This document shows positions 1 through 7,522 of a stretch of 13,181 nt of DNA, in pieces; the stretch's first letter is position 1; each line of letters begins with the position of its first letter. The notes below the pieces were generated by a model. It saw only the letters and a list, made by a program, of their open reading frames with translations. It made no database searches and was not told the origin of the DNA. Both the position numbers and the translations under genes were made by a program. The DNA lies in the NCBI GenBank assembly GCA_035759585.1, contig DASTUP010000058.1, forward strand, positions 1-13,181, written 5' to 3'. The stretch comes from CAMLLJ01 sp035759585 (GTDB taxonomy: Bacteria > Gemmatimonadota > Gemmatimonadetes > Gemmatimonadales > GWC2-71-9).

Positions 1-446
1 TGCTCTACGGACTCGGCGGCGCCGTTGCCGGTGCGGCGCTCTACTACGCCATCCTGGCGATCACCGGATACGAGATCGGGCTCGTCGCGATCGCGGTCGG
101 CTGGCTGGTGGGACGGGCGGTGCAGCTCGGGGCGCGGAACCGGGGCGGGTGGCTCTACCAGGGGCTGGCGGTCATCCTGACCTACCTCGCCATCGTGAGC
201 ACCTACATTCCGTACATTCTCGAAGGCGTGGCGGGCGGAGCCGAAGCCTCGTCCATCGGCATCGCCGGGTACGCGACCCTTCTGCTCATTTCGATCGCGG
301 CGCCGTTCCTCGCCGGCATCGAGAATATCATCGGGCTGCTGATCATCGGCTTCGCGCTCTGGCAGGCCTGGCACATGAACGCGCCCCGCCGGCTCGCCAT
401 TACGGGCCCATACGCGGTGGCCGGCGCGCGCGCCGAGGTGGGTTGA
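1..446 (+). CDS. Multi-pass membrane protein of unknown function (C-terminal part)
   Basis: The gene enters from the left edge; the frame is open from base 3 and stops at TGA 444-446, leaving 147 residues. What is visible is a hydrophobic protein with about four membrane segments: one at the left edge, a glycine-rich one containing TGYEIGLVAIAVGWLVG, one around YQGLAVILTYLAIVSTYIPY, and a long one or two near the end (LLLISIAAPFLAG and IIGLLIIGFALWQAW). The loop between segments 2 and 3 is basic (GARNRGG). No catalytic motif is visible. From memory, similar tails occur in uncharacterised soil-bacterial membrane proteins that carry an N-terminal zinc finger, but the N-terminus lies outside the window so this cannot be checked. 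The next gene starts on the very next base, so the two are probably co-translated and may work together. Being a coding region is near certain; function is unknown. Confidence 0.8.
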   Translation, partial: LYGLGGAVAGAALYYAILAITGYEIGLVAIAVGWLVGRAVQLGARNRGGWLYQGLAVILTYLAIVSTYIPYILEGVAGGAEASSIGIAGYATLLLISIAAPFLAGIENIIGLLIIGFALWQAWHMNAPRRLAITGPYAVAGARAEVG

Positions 447-1463
447 TTGTACGCTCCGGCGATCTGTGCGAGTTGCGGCACCGAGCTCGCACCCACGCTC
501 CTCCGCTGTCCCGCCTGCGGCGCGCTCGCGCACCCGGCTGAGCTGTCCCGACTGGCGCGCGACGCGCAGGAACACGAGGCGTCGGGGCGCCGGGAGGAGG
601 CGCTCGGCGCATGGCGAATGGCGCTCGCGCTTCTTCCCACCGACGCGCCGCAGGCGGATCCGATCCGGCGGCGGGTGACGACGCTGGTGGAGGCCGGTGC
701 GGGGACGGATGCTGCGGCGAAGCCCCCGGATTCGCTGCGGCGCTTCGGTCCCTGGCTCTTCGGGCTCCTGCTCATTCTCTGGAAATTCAAGTTCATCCTC
801 GTCTTCGCGCTCACGAAGGCGAAATTCCTCCTCCTCGGCCTCACGAAGGCGACGACGCTCCTCTCGATGGTCGCCGCGGCGGGCGTGTACTGGAGCCTCT
901 GGGGATGGAAGTTCGCGCTCGGTATCGTCGGCTCGATCTACATCCACGAGATGGGGCACGTCGCGGCCCTGCGCCACTTCGGCATCAGGGCGAGCGCGCC
1001 CATGTTCATTCCCGGTTTCGGCGCCGTGGTGCGGCTGCACCAGCATCCGGCGACGGTCGGCGAGGACGCGCGTGTCGGTCTGGCGGGCCCGCTCTGGGGG
1101 CTCGGCGCCGCCCTCGCCGCGCTCGGCATCCATCTCGCCACCGGCGCGCCGATCTGGGCCGCGATCGCGCGCTTCGGCGCGTGGGTCAACCTGTTCAACC
1201 TCCTCCCGTTCTGGCAGCTCGACGGCGGCCGCGGCTTTCGCGCGCTTTCGCGTCGCCAGCGCTGGATGGCGGCCGCGGCGCTCGGCGGCATCTGGTTCCT
1301 CACGGCCGAGCCGCTGCTCTTTCTGCTCGGGCTCGCGGCCATTGCGAACGCCCTCTCGCAGGCGCCGGAGGAAGGCGACGATGCGATGCTCGGTCTCTAC
1401 GCGGCATTGGCACTGCTGCTGGCGCTGCTGAGCCGGCTGCCGGTGCCGACCGGCGCGCTCTGA
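447..1463 (+). CDS. Zinc-ribbon, TPR-like, site-2 protease family (M50) membrane metalloprotease
   Basis: 338 residues. The N-terminus has a zinc ribbon with C7-x2-C10 and C21-x2-C24. Residues about 34-75 form a single TPR-like helical hairpin (ARDAQEHEASGRREEALGAW). The rest is membrane-embedded and carries both M50 signatures: H167-E168-x2-H171 (SIYIHEMGHVAALRHFGI), where the histidines bind zinc and the glutamate is catalytic, and NLLPFWQLDGG, whose D259 is the third zinc ligand. Site-2 proteases cut substrates inside or beside the membrane, classically in regulated intramembrane proteolysis; the substrate here is unknown. The TTG start at 447 follows the upstream TGA without a gap and has a GAGGTGGG Shine-Dalgarno-like stretch at 433-440, which favours it over later starts. 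The zinc ribbon and TPR replace the PDZ domain of RseP-type members and may recruit a partner. Family assignment is firm; biological role is not. Confidence 0.9.
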   Translation: MYAPAICASCGTELAPTLLRCPACGALAHPAELSRLARDAQEHEASGRREEALGAWRMALALLPTDAPQADPIRRRVTTLVEAGAGTDAAAKPPDSLRRFGPWLFGLLLILWKFKFILVFALTKAKFLLLGLTKATTLLSMVAAAGVYWSLWGWKFALGIVGSIYIHEMGHVAALRHFGIRASAPMFIPGFGAVVRLHQHPATVGEDARVGLAGPLWGLGAALAALGIHLATGAPIWAAIARFGAWVNLFNLLPFWQLDGGRGFRALSRRQRWMAAAALGGIWFLTAEPLLFLLGLAAIANALSQAPEEGDDAMLGLYAALALLLALLSRLPVPTGAL

Positions 1464-1469
1464 CACTTC

Positions 1470-1680
1470 GTGCACGACTGGATCACCGGTATCATCTCCG
1501 ACGGCGGCTACCGGAAGTAATCACGCCTCTCGCGGGCTATTCGGCGGGGAAGGGAGCGCTGAGCCTCCCGCTCGTGATCCTTGCGGGTACGCTCGGACGA
1601 ACGGGATCATGGCGGTGCTGGTGATCGGATATCTGTACCGGGTGATCCGGTGGGAGCGGGGGCGGAAGTCGGTCCGCTGA
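1470..1680 (+). pseudogene. Remnant of a DedA-family membrane protein gene
   Basis: Three fragments in the order expected for a DedA protein lie in three reading frames. Block 1 (1470-1511, GTG start) reads VHDWITGIISDGGY, a typical DedA N-terminus, and runs into TAA at 1518. Block 2 (about 1512-1596, frame +2 relative to block 1) reads SEVI then PLAGYSAGKGALSLPLV then ILAGTLG, the first membrane region. Block 3 (about 1603-1680) reads VLVIGYLYRVIRWERGRK and ends at TGA 1678-1680, a typical DedA C-terminus. Intact members have about 200 residues; roughly 65 remain. Missing are the segment around FLENVFPPIP between blocks 1 and 2 and the whole central part, including the arginine-rich conserved motif, between blocks 2 and 3. 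DedA proteins are inner-membrane proteins tied to lipid carrier or phospholipid flipping. This copy cannot make one. Family recognition is from memory of conserved motifs. Confidence 0.75.
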
Positions 1681-1710
1681 GATCGTCCTTACGTGGGTCC
1701 GCGTACGCAG

Positions 1711-1716
1711 TTTATT
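1711..1716 (+). promoter_or_regulatory. Possible -10 element close to a start codon
   Basis: TTTATT is one of the few AT-rich hexamers in this GC-rich spacer and ends 7 bases before the ATG at 1724. No Shine-Dalgarno sequence is visible between them. If it is a -10 box, transcription would start at or next to the ATG and give a leaderless message. No convincing -35 box is seen at the right distance, so this is weak. Confidence 0.2.
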
Positions 1717-1723
1717 TCCCGTC

Positions 1724-2908
1724 ATGCTGAGTCCCGACACCCTTCCGGCGCTGCACGCAGCCCTCGATGCCGATTCCGCGCGCCCCGACGGCTGGCTTCT
1801 CTTCGATTTCCGGGGCATCAACCCGATCATGGCGGCGGTCGTGGGGCCCGAAGTCGTCGGGTCGCGGCGCGCGTACGTGTGGATCCCGCGCGAGGGAACG
1901 CCGACGGGACTGGTGCACGCCGTCGACGCGGAGCTCTGGCGCGGATGGCCCGCAGCGTGGCGGAAGATCGTCTGGGTGCGGCGGGAGGAGCTGGCGCGCG
2001 AACTCACGGCGCTCGTCGGCGGCAGGACCGTTGCGATGGAATACTCGCCGAAGGGCGCCGTCCCCTACGGAGACTACGTCCCGGCCGGCACGCTCGAGCT
2101 GGTATGCGCGGCGGGCGCCATGCCGGTTTCCTCCGCGGATCTCGTGACGCGCTGCTGCTCCGCCTGGACGGACGCGGATCTCGCCAGCCACCGCCGCGCC
2201 GCCGCGGCGATCGCCGGGATCGCGCGCGCGGCGATCGCACACGCGGGCGAGCGCTCGCGCACGCCCGACCCGGTGTCCGAACACGCGCTCGCCGCCTGGA
2301 TTCTCGAGGCATTCGAGCGGAAGGGTCTCGAGACCATGTGGTCGCCGAGCGTGTCGTATGGCGCGAACGCGGCGCGGGCGCATTACGACGCACCGCCGGA
2401 AGGCTCGGCGCCGCTGGTGCCGGGCGCGCTGCTGCTGCTCGATCTCTGGGCAAAGGAGCCGGGCGGCGTCTACGCCGACCAGACGTGGATGGCGGCGTTC
2501 GGCGCGCCTTCGACGCGCGCGGGCGATCTCTGGACGATCGTACGGGGAGCACGGGACGCCGCGATCGACCTGCTGCAGGACCGACTATCGGCGGGTGCGC
2601 CCGTGACCGGCGCCGAAACCGATCGCGCGGCACGTGACGTGATCGACGGCGCGGGATTCGGTGATCGCATCATCTGCCGCACCGGGCATTCGATCGACCG
2701 GTTCGGTCTCCACGGGTACGGACCGACGATCGACGACACCGAAAGCTACGATGCCAGGCAGATCCTGCCCGGCACCGGCTTCTCGATCGAGCCGGGGATC
2801 TATATCGAGGGCGAGATCGGTCTCCGCAGCGAGGTGAACGCGCACGCGCGGGCGGACGGCCTCGAGGTGACCCCGGGAGATTACCAGAACGAGCTCATCG
2901 TTGTCTGA
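1724..2908 (+). CDS. M24 family metallopeptidase (Xaa-Pro aminopeptidase-like)
   Basis: 394 residues with no signal peptide, so probably cytoplasmic. Residues about 1-150 resemble the N-terminal creatinase-like domain of aminopeptidase P-type enzymes; about 155-394 form the pita-bread catalytic domain. All five expected metal ligands are present in order: D240 (LLLLDLWAK), D252 (VYADQTW), H322 (CRTGHSID), E356 (FSIEPGIY) and E370 (LRSEVNAH). H220 (RAHYDAP) and H330 (FGLHGYGP) fit the extra substrate-site histidines of this family. Such enzymes remove an N-terminal residue preceding proline, or cleave X-Pro dipeptides, using two metal ions, usually manganese or cobalt. The ATG at 1724 is the first sensible start after the DedA relic but lacks a ribosome-binding site. 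The last codons overlap the next gene by 8 bases. Exact substrate (aminopeptidase P or prolidase) cannot be told from sequence. Confidence 0.92.
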   Translation: MLSPDTLPALHAALDADSARPDGWLLFDFRGINPIMAAVVGPEVVGSRRAYVWIPREGTPTGLVHAVDAELWRGWPAAWRKIVWVRREELARELTALVGGRTVAMEYSPKGAVPYGDYVPAGTLELVCAAGAMPVSSADLVTRCCSAWTDADLASHRRAAAAIAGIARAAIAHAGERSRTPDPVSEHALAAWILEAFERKGLETMWSPSVSYGANAARAHYDAPPEGSAPLVPGALLLLDLWAKEPGGVYADQTWMAAFGAPSTRAGDLWTIVRGARDAAIDLLQDRLSAGAPVTGAETDRAARDVIDGAGFGDRIICRTGHSIDRFGLHGYGPTIDDTESYDARQILPGTGFSIEPGIYIEGEIGLRSEVNAHARADGLEVTPGDYQNELIVV

Positions 2909-4892
2909 CGCGGTCAGGCTCGCCCGGGCAGCCGTGCTCGCGCTGCTCGCCGCAGCGTGCTCCACTGCGCCGGTCGCTCACGCACCCGTCCCCGGCACAC
3001 CGCACCGGCGCGCCATCCTCGTGAGCTTCGATGCACTGAACGAGCGACGCGCACTCGAAACGCTTCCTCCCGGCGCGATTCCCGCTTTCCGCGCACTCTT
3101 CGCCGAGGGCGCCTGCACCGAGTACGCGGTGCCGGCGTGGCCGAGCAAGACCGCGGCGTCACACGCGTCGCTCTGGACCGGCGCCTACGGCGACGTGAAC
3201 GGAATCTCCGCCAACTGGCAGCCGATGCTCCCGCGCGACCGGCATGCCATCACCGAAGGGGCCTCGGGATACCGGTCCGATGCACTTCGTGCCGAGCCCA
3301 TCTGGGTGACGGCAGCGCTCGCCGGCCGCCGGGTCGTGGCGCATCACCCGACCCAGGCACCGGGCGTGCCCGGCTACGCGCCCGAGAATTCGCGCGAGGG
3401 AGATCCGGGGCGCGCCGAAGCCGGGGCGGCGGCGGCGCACGCGCTCGCTGGCCCGCACGCGACCGTCTTCAACGGCTACAACCGCCTGCACGGCCCCGAC
3501 CTCGCGATCACCGAGCGTACCGCGCCGCCCCGCCCGGCCATCGGCTGGCGCAACCTCGAGCGGCTGGGCGCGATGATTCCGCCGAAGGAAATCGCGTGGA
3601 GCGTCGGCGGCGATTCGGTCTTCGCGCTCATCTACGGCCGAGGCACCTATCGATCGGTGCTGCTGTCGCCGACGCGCGACGCATCGAACGGCGTCGTGGC
3701 CAGCCTGGCGCCGGTCGAGCGCGGCTCCGCGCGCGCGCATCCGCTCGCCCGCCATTTCTCGGCGGCCTTGCCGCTCGACGTCGCGGCGGGGCGGATTCAT
3801 CTCCGGATCCGCGTCTTCGAACTGACGCCGGACGCATCGCGCTTTCTCATCTTCCAGCCCGCGCCGTCGGTAGTCGAGTCGAACCGGGATGCGGAGGCGA
3901 TCGCCTACGCCGACGCGATCGGCGGATGGGTGGGGAACGGCGCGCAGGATCTGCTCGTCGACGGCGGGCTCGGGACCACGCTACTGAACGGCGGCGACGG
4001 CACGGCCGAGCTGCGGTATCTCGAGAGCCTCGAGCTCGTCACGCGGCAGTTCATGCTCGGCAGTGAGTGGTCCTGGGCCAGGCATCCGGACCTCATGCTG
4101 GACTACTTCCCCGTGGCCGATGAAGTCGACCACATGTGGTACGGGCTCGTGTCGCGCGAGTCGCCCGCGTACCGCGCACCACTCGCGGGCGCGATCCAGG
4201 CGATGCGCGTTCGCGCCTGGGAGCTGGTGGACCTGCGGCTCGAGGGTCTGCAGCGGCTCGTCGCAACGGACAGCAGTGCCGCGCTTTTCGTGTCCGGAGA
4301 CCATGGCATGCGGGCGACGTGGCGCATCTTCCGCCCGAACGTGGCGCTCGCCGCGGCGGGGCTGCTCGTGACAGACGACTCCGGCCGCGTGATCGCTTCG
4401 CGCACGAAGGCGTATGCGCCCGATGGGCTGTATGTGACGGTGAATACCACGGAGTGGCTTGACGGCACGGTGCGTCCCGGCGAGGTGGGCATCGTCGTCG
4501 CGCGCGCCGACAGCGCGCTGCGCGCGGTGGTCGGCGTGGACGGCGCGCCGGTCGTGATCCGGACCTGGCACGTCCGCGGAGCGGATTCCCTTGGGCGAGG
4601 CGGACCGGTCGGCGGCCACCTCTACTTCGAGACGGCTCCGGGCTACGTCTGGTCCCGCGGCGCGTCGGGTCCGGCTGCGGAACCGGGACGCAGCGGGGCC
4701 GATCACGGGTTCCCGTCCATTTCCGCAGACATGTTCACGGTGTTCTGTGCGGCCGGGCCAGCCATCCGCTCGCGCCGCCTTCCCGCGGCTCGTACCATCG
4801 ACGTCGCGCCGACGGTCAGCAGGTGGCTCGGCATGCCGGCGCCGAGACATGCGCGGGGAGAGGCTGTCGAAGGGATCGCGCCGGGGCGCTGA
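2901..4892 (+). CDS. Exported type I phosphodiesterase/nucleotide pyrophosphatase-like protein (alkaline phosphatase superfamily)
   Basis: 663 residues from TTG 2901, overlapping the previous stop by 8 bases. The N-terminus is a short signal sequence ending in LLAAAC, so C20 may be lipidated; GTG 2934 is an alternative start but would leave a very short leader. The metal and nucleophile residues of the NPP group are all visible: D44 (ILVSFDAL), nucleophile T84 (WPSKTAASH), D407 and H411 (VADEVDHMWYG), D467-H468 (VSGDHGM) and H602 (GADHGFPS). These bind two zinc ions and hydrolyse phosphodiester or pyrophosphate bonds through a phospho-threonine intermediate. The C-terminus (DMFTVFCAAGPAI and IDVAPTVSRWLGMPAP) is typical of this family. 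About 320 residues separate T84 from D407, much more than in compact NPP enzymes, which implies an inserted domain. Substrate is unknown; location is probably the periplasm or membrane surface. Confidence 0.88.
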   Translation: MSDAVRLARAAVLALLAAACSTAPVAHAPVPGTPHRRAILVSFDALNERRALETLPPGAIPAFRALFAEGACTEYAVPAWPSKTAASHASLWTGAYGDVNGISANWQPMLPRDRHAITEGASGYRSDALRAEPIWVTAALAGRRVVAHHPTQAPGVPGYAPENSREGDPGRAEAGAAAAHALAGPHATVFNGYNRLHGPDLAITERTAPPRPAIGWRNLERLGAMIPPKEIAWSVGGDSVFALIYGRGTYRSVLLSPTRDASNGVVASLAPVERGSARAHPLARHFSAALPLDVAAGRIHLRIRVFELTPDASRFLIFQPAPSVVESNRDAEAIAYADAIGGWVGNGAQDLLVDGGLGTTLLNGGDGTAELRYLESLELVTRQFMLGSEWSWARHPDLMLDYFPVADEVDHMWYGLVSRESPAYRAPLAGAIQAMRVRAWELVDLRLEGLQRLVATDSSAALFVSGDHGMRATWRIFRPNVALAAAGLLVTDDSGRVIASRTKAYAPDGLYVTVNTTEWLDGTVRPGEVGIVVARADSALRAVVGVDGAPVVIRTWHVRGADSLGRGGPVGGHLYFETAPGYVWSRGASGPAAEPGRSGADHGFPSISADMFTVFCAAGPAIRSRRLPAARTIDVAPTVSRWLGMPAPRHARGEAVEGIAPGR

Positions 4893-4908
4893 CTCGACAG
4901 TCGCCCTG
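4882..4908 (+). terminator. Stem-loop overlapping the phosphodiesterase stop codon
   Basis: GGGCGCTG at 4884-4891 can pair with CAGTCGCCC at 4898-4906, leaving one bulged T and a six-base loop (ACTCGA); C4882-G4908 and G4883-T4907 can extend it. The TGA stop at 4890-4892 lies in the stem and loop. There is no T-tract after it, so it is at best a weak or Rho-assisted terminator or an mRNA-end structure. In GC-rich DNA such hairpins also arise by chance. The rest of the 4893-5033 spacer shows no gene or clear promoter. Confidence 0.3.
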
Positions 4909-5033
4909 CTGGTCGCTCCGGGGTCATTGCCGCCCGCCGCGGCTGCATTTCCGGAGCTGATCGCAACCGGCGCCGGCCTCGTCCCGTAGGGTCGGAGTAC
5001 CGTCACCATTACCGGGCCACTGGAGACTTCCCC

Positions 5034-6242
5034 ATGCGCATCAGGATGTTCGCCGCGCTTGCCGCCGCCGGTCTCGCCGCGGTCGCTCCCCTCGCCGCGC
5101 AGTCCGGCAGCCCGCCGTCCAGCGTCACCACGCCTTCCCTTCCGGTCATCATCGGCGAGCGCACCACGTTTCGCTCGGCGATCCTGGGCGCCGAATATCC
5201 GCTGGTCATCTACCGGCCAGGCGGATACGAGCGGAGCGCCGAGCGCTATCCCCTGCTCATCCTCCTCGACGGCGACGGGCACTTCCATCATGCGAGCGGG
5301 GTGGTCGATTTCCTCGTCGCCAACCAGCGCATTCCGCCGATGATCGTGGTGGGCGTGGGGAACCGGAACCGCACGCGGGACCTGACGCCGCCCACGGCCG
5401 ATCCGCAGATGCGAAACCAGACGGGCGGCGCCGACCGGTTCCTCCGTTTCCTGGGCGACGAGCTGATTCCGTATCTCGATCGGACGAACCGGACGCTCGA
5501 CTATCGCGTGCTGGTGGGCCATTCGTTCGGCGGGCTCTTTGCGCTGCACGCCCTCACGACCCGGCCCGAAATCTTCGACGGGTACATCGCGATCAGCCCG
5601 TCCACCTGGTGGAACCAGCAGGCGCTGGTGAATGACCTGCCGGAATTTCTCGCGAAACATCGCGAACTCCGCGCGTCGCTCTACATGACCACGGGAAACG
5701 AGGGAGGCGAGATGCTGACGAGCGCGCAGCGCATCGCCGAGATCCTGAAGCACGATGCGCCGCCCACGATGCAGTGGGAATTCCACCACATGCCGGATGA
5801 AACGCACGGCTCCATTCCGCACCGCTCGCTCTACGACGGGCTGGAGACGATGTTCGCCGACCTCCGCATCGAGCTCGACACGACGATGCGGACCGTGGCC
5901 GACCTCGAGCGCCGCTACGAAACGCTTTCCGCGAAGTACGGGTACACGATTCCCGTCACCGAGCCGATGATCAACCGCCTCGGCTACATCCTCCTCGGTC
6001 GCGGCCTGCACGGCGAAGCGATCGCGGTCTTCAGGGTGAACACGGAGCGGTATCCGCAGTCGGCCAACACCTTCGACAGCCTGGGTGACGGGTACGAAGC
6101 GGCCGGCGATCTGCAGAACGCGCGCACGAGCTTCGCGCGCGCGGTGGAGCTCGCGCGGAAGAACAACGATCCGGTGCTCGACGCGTCAGCGGAGAAATTG
6201 ACGAGCGTGACGTCGAAGCTCGGCGCGTCGGTCGGACAGTAA
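5034..6242 (+). CDS. Exported esterase-fold alpha/beta hydrolase with C-terminal TPR repeats
   Basis: 402 residues. ATG 5034 has a GGAGA ribosome-binding site at 5022-5026, 7 bases upstream. The first about 23 residues (MRIRMFAALAAAGLAAV and then APLAAQ) are a Sec signal peptide, so the protein is periplasmic or secreted. Residues about 35-285 match the putative-esterase fold of the enterochelin esterase / esterase D type, with the nucleophile elbow GHSFGG (S164) and the likely catalytic histidine H258 in DETHGSIPH; the acid is probably in the TTGNEGGEM stretch. Residues about 310-380 form two TPR-like hairpins (LGRGLHGEAIAVFRVNTERY and LGDGYEAAGDLQNARTSF), which usually bind other proteins. 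The stop overlaps an ATG at 6242 (TAATG), and the sugar dehydrogenase gene follows, so the two likely share a transcript. Substrate, perhaps a siderophore ester or other small ester, is unknown. Confidence 0.88.
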   Translation: MRIRMFAALAAAGLAAVAPLAAQSGSPPSSVTTPSLPVIIGERTTFRSAILGAEYPLVIYRPGGYERSAERYPLLILLDGDGHFHHASGVVDFLVANQRIPPMIVVGVGNRNRTRDLTPPTADPQMRNQTGGADRFLRFLGDELIPYLDRTNRTLDYRVLVGHSFGGLFALHALTTRPEIFDGYIAISPSTWWNQQALVNDLPEFLAKHRELRASLYMTTGNEGGEMLTSAQRIAEILKHDAPPTMQWEFHHMPDETHGSIPHRSLYDGLETMFADLRIELDTTMRTVADLERRYETLSAKYGYTIPVTEPMINRLGYILLGRGLHGEAIAVFRVNTERYPQSANTFDSLGDGYEAAGDLQNARTSFARAVELARKNNDPVLDASAEKLTSVTSKLGASVGQ

Positions 6243-6285
6243 TGTTCCGTGGGGCCGGCGCCCCCGCCGTCCCCGGCCGCCCAAT

Positions 6286-6290
6286 GGAGA
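6286..6290 (+). promoter_or_regulatory. Ribosome-binding site that sets the sugar dehydrogenase start
   Basis: GGAGA lies 8 bases before ATG 6299. This favours 6299 over two in-frame upstream ATGs at 6242 and 6284, because only 6299 places the lipoprotein signal sequence at the N-terminus. Confidence 0.6.
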
Positions 6291-6298
6291 ACCGGATC

Positions 6299-7459
6299 AT
6301 GCGCACGCTTCCCGCTCTGCTCTTCTGTGGTGCTCTCGCGGCCTGCGGCCCGCGGGGCGCCGCGGGCCAGGAAGGTTCCGCTCCGCGCTCCCCGACGCCG
6401 GGTGCGACCGACGGCATCATCGCGAGCGAAGTCGTCGCGGCAGGGCTCGAGCATCCGTGGGCGCTCGAGTTTCTTCCCGACGGCCGGATGCTCGTCACCG
6501 AGCGCCCGGGACGGCTGCGCGTCGTTTCCGCCGACGGCCAGGTCTCCGCGCCGCTTTCCGGGGTGCCCGAGGTCGCGGCGCGAAGCCAGGGCGGGCTGCT
6601 CGACGTCGCGCTCGACCCGAAGTTCGTCGAGAACCGGCTCGTGTACCTCTCCTTTTCCGAGCCGGGCGGCGGTGGGGAGGCGGGGACCTCCGTCGCGCGC
6701 GGCCGCCTTGGTGCGAACGGGCTCGAGAACGTGCAGGTGATCTACCGGCAGGTGCCGAAGGTGCGCAGTGGCGGGCACTATGGATCGCGCCTCGTCTTCC
6801 GCCCGGACGGAACGCTCTTCGTCACGCAGGGCGATCGCCAGAACCAGCGCGCTCGCGTGCAGGATCTCTCGACCGGCATCGGTAAGATCGTCCGCATCAA
6901 TCCCGACGGGACGATCCCGCGCGACAACCCGTTCGTCGGGGACGATGATGCCCGGCCGGAGATCTGGTCGTACGGGCACCGCAACGCACAGGCCGCGACG
7001 CTCGATCCGGACGGAAACCTCTGGACCGTCGAGCACGGCGCGCGCGGCGGCGACGAGCTGAACCGGCCGGAGAAGGGGAAGAACTACGGCTGGCCCGTCA
7101 TCACGTACGGCGTCGATTACTCGGGCATGCGCATCGGCGAGGGCACGACGAAGGAGGGGATGGAGCAGCCGGTGTACTACTGGGACCCGGTCATCGCGCC
7201 GTCCGGGATGACGTTCTATACGGGCGACGCTTTTCCGGGATGGAAGGGCAACATCCTCATCGGGTCGCTCGGTACCGGCTCACTCGTGCGGCTCGTGCTG
7301 GAGAACGGGCGGGTCACGGTCGAAGAACGCTATCGCGTCGACGGCGGCGCCCGCGTGCGCGACGTCCGGCAGGGGCCGGACGGGTTCGTCTATGTCGTCA
7401 CCGATGCGGATGACGGGAAAATCATCCGTATCAAGCCGGGCCCGACGCGCGGCATCTGA
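6299..7459 (+). CDS. PQQ-dependent sugar dehydrogenase (soluble glucose / aldose dehydrogenase family), lipoprotein
   Basis: 386 residues from ATG 6299. The N-terminus MRTLPALLFCGALAACG is a lipoprotein signal with C16 as the acylated cysteine. The remainder is a six-bladed propeller of the soluble glucose dehydrogenase/YliI type: EHPWALEFLPDGRMLVTERP, GGLLDVALDPKF, GGHYGSRLVFRPDG with the likely catalytic H160, IWSYGHRNAQ with R228 next to the cofactor site, and EHGARGGDELNRPEKGKNYG. Members oxidise aldose sugars to lactones with pyrroloquinoline quinone and pass electrons to quinones or cytochromes in the periplasm. No PQQ synthesis gene lies in the window, so the cofactor must be made elsewhere or taken up. 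An in-frame ATG at 6242 would add 19 residues before the signal peptide and is less likely. It follows the esterase gene closely. Family is secure; the sugar oxidised is not known. Confidence 0.92.
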   Translation: MRTLPALLFCGALAACGPRGAAGQEGSAPRSPTPGATDGIIASEVVAAGLEHPWALEFLPDGRMLVTERPGRLRVVSADGQVSAPLSGVPEVAARSQGGLLDVALDPKFVENRLVYLSFSEPGGGGEAGTSVARGRLGANGLENVQVIYRQVPKVRSGGHYGSRLVFRPDGTLFVTQGDRQNQRARVQDLSTGIGKIVRINPDGTIPRDNPFVGDDDARPEIWSYGHRNAQAATLDPDGNLWTVEHGARGGDELNRPEKGKNYGWPVITYGVDYSGMRIGEGTTKEGMEQPVYYWDPVIAPSGMTFYTGDAFPGWKGNILIGSLGTGSLVRLVLENGRVTVEERYRVDGGARVRDVRQGPDGFVYVVTDADDGKIIRIKPGPTRGI

Positions 7460-7490
7460 TCGGACTCACCGCACGCCGAGTCGCACCGCG

Positions 7491-7522
7491 AGATCGTTCA
7501 GCGCGAAGGTCGAGCGATCTTT
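7491..7522 (+). terminator. Possible transcription terminator hairpin
   Basis: AGATCGTTC at 7491-7499 pairs with GAGCGATCT at 7512-7520 (eight Watson-Crick pairs and one G-T), with a 12-base loop and two T's after it. It lies 31 bases after the sugar dehydrogenase stop, a reasonable place for a terminator, but the T-run is short. The 7460-7697 spacer otherwise holds a possible minus-strand gene relic near 7466-7525 and a possible promoter near 7660. Confidence 0.3.

Noticed and set aside
1470..1520. A 16-codon small protein starting at GTG 1470
   Set aside because: It matches the N-terminus of DedA proteins and is better explained as the first fragment of the pseudogene.
4893..5033. A possible gene fragment in the spacer, reading STVALLVAPGSLPP and ending at TAG 4987
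   Set aside because: It is short, has no start or ribosome-binding site, and shows no family resemblance.
3981..6011. A 676-codon minus-strand open frame spanning the phosphodiesterase and esterase genes
   Set aside because: It crosses two well-supported genes and their spacer, and its composition is of the antisense type with no recognisable motif.
6242..6298. Use of ATG 6242 (TAATG overlap) as the sugar dehydrogenase start
   Set aside because: It would put 19 extra proline- and glycine-rich residues ahead of a clear lipoprotein signal; ATG 6299 has its own GGAGA site.
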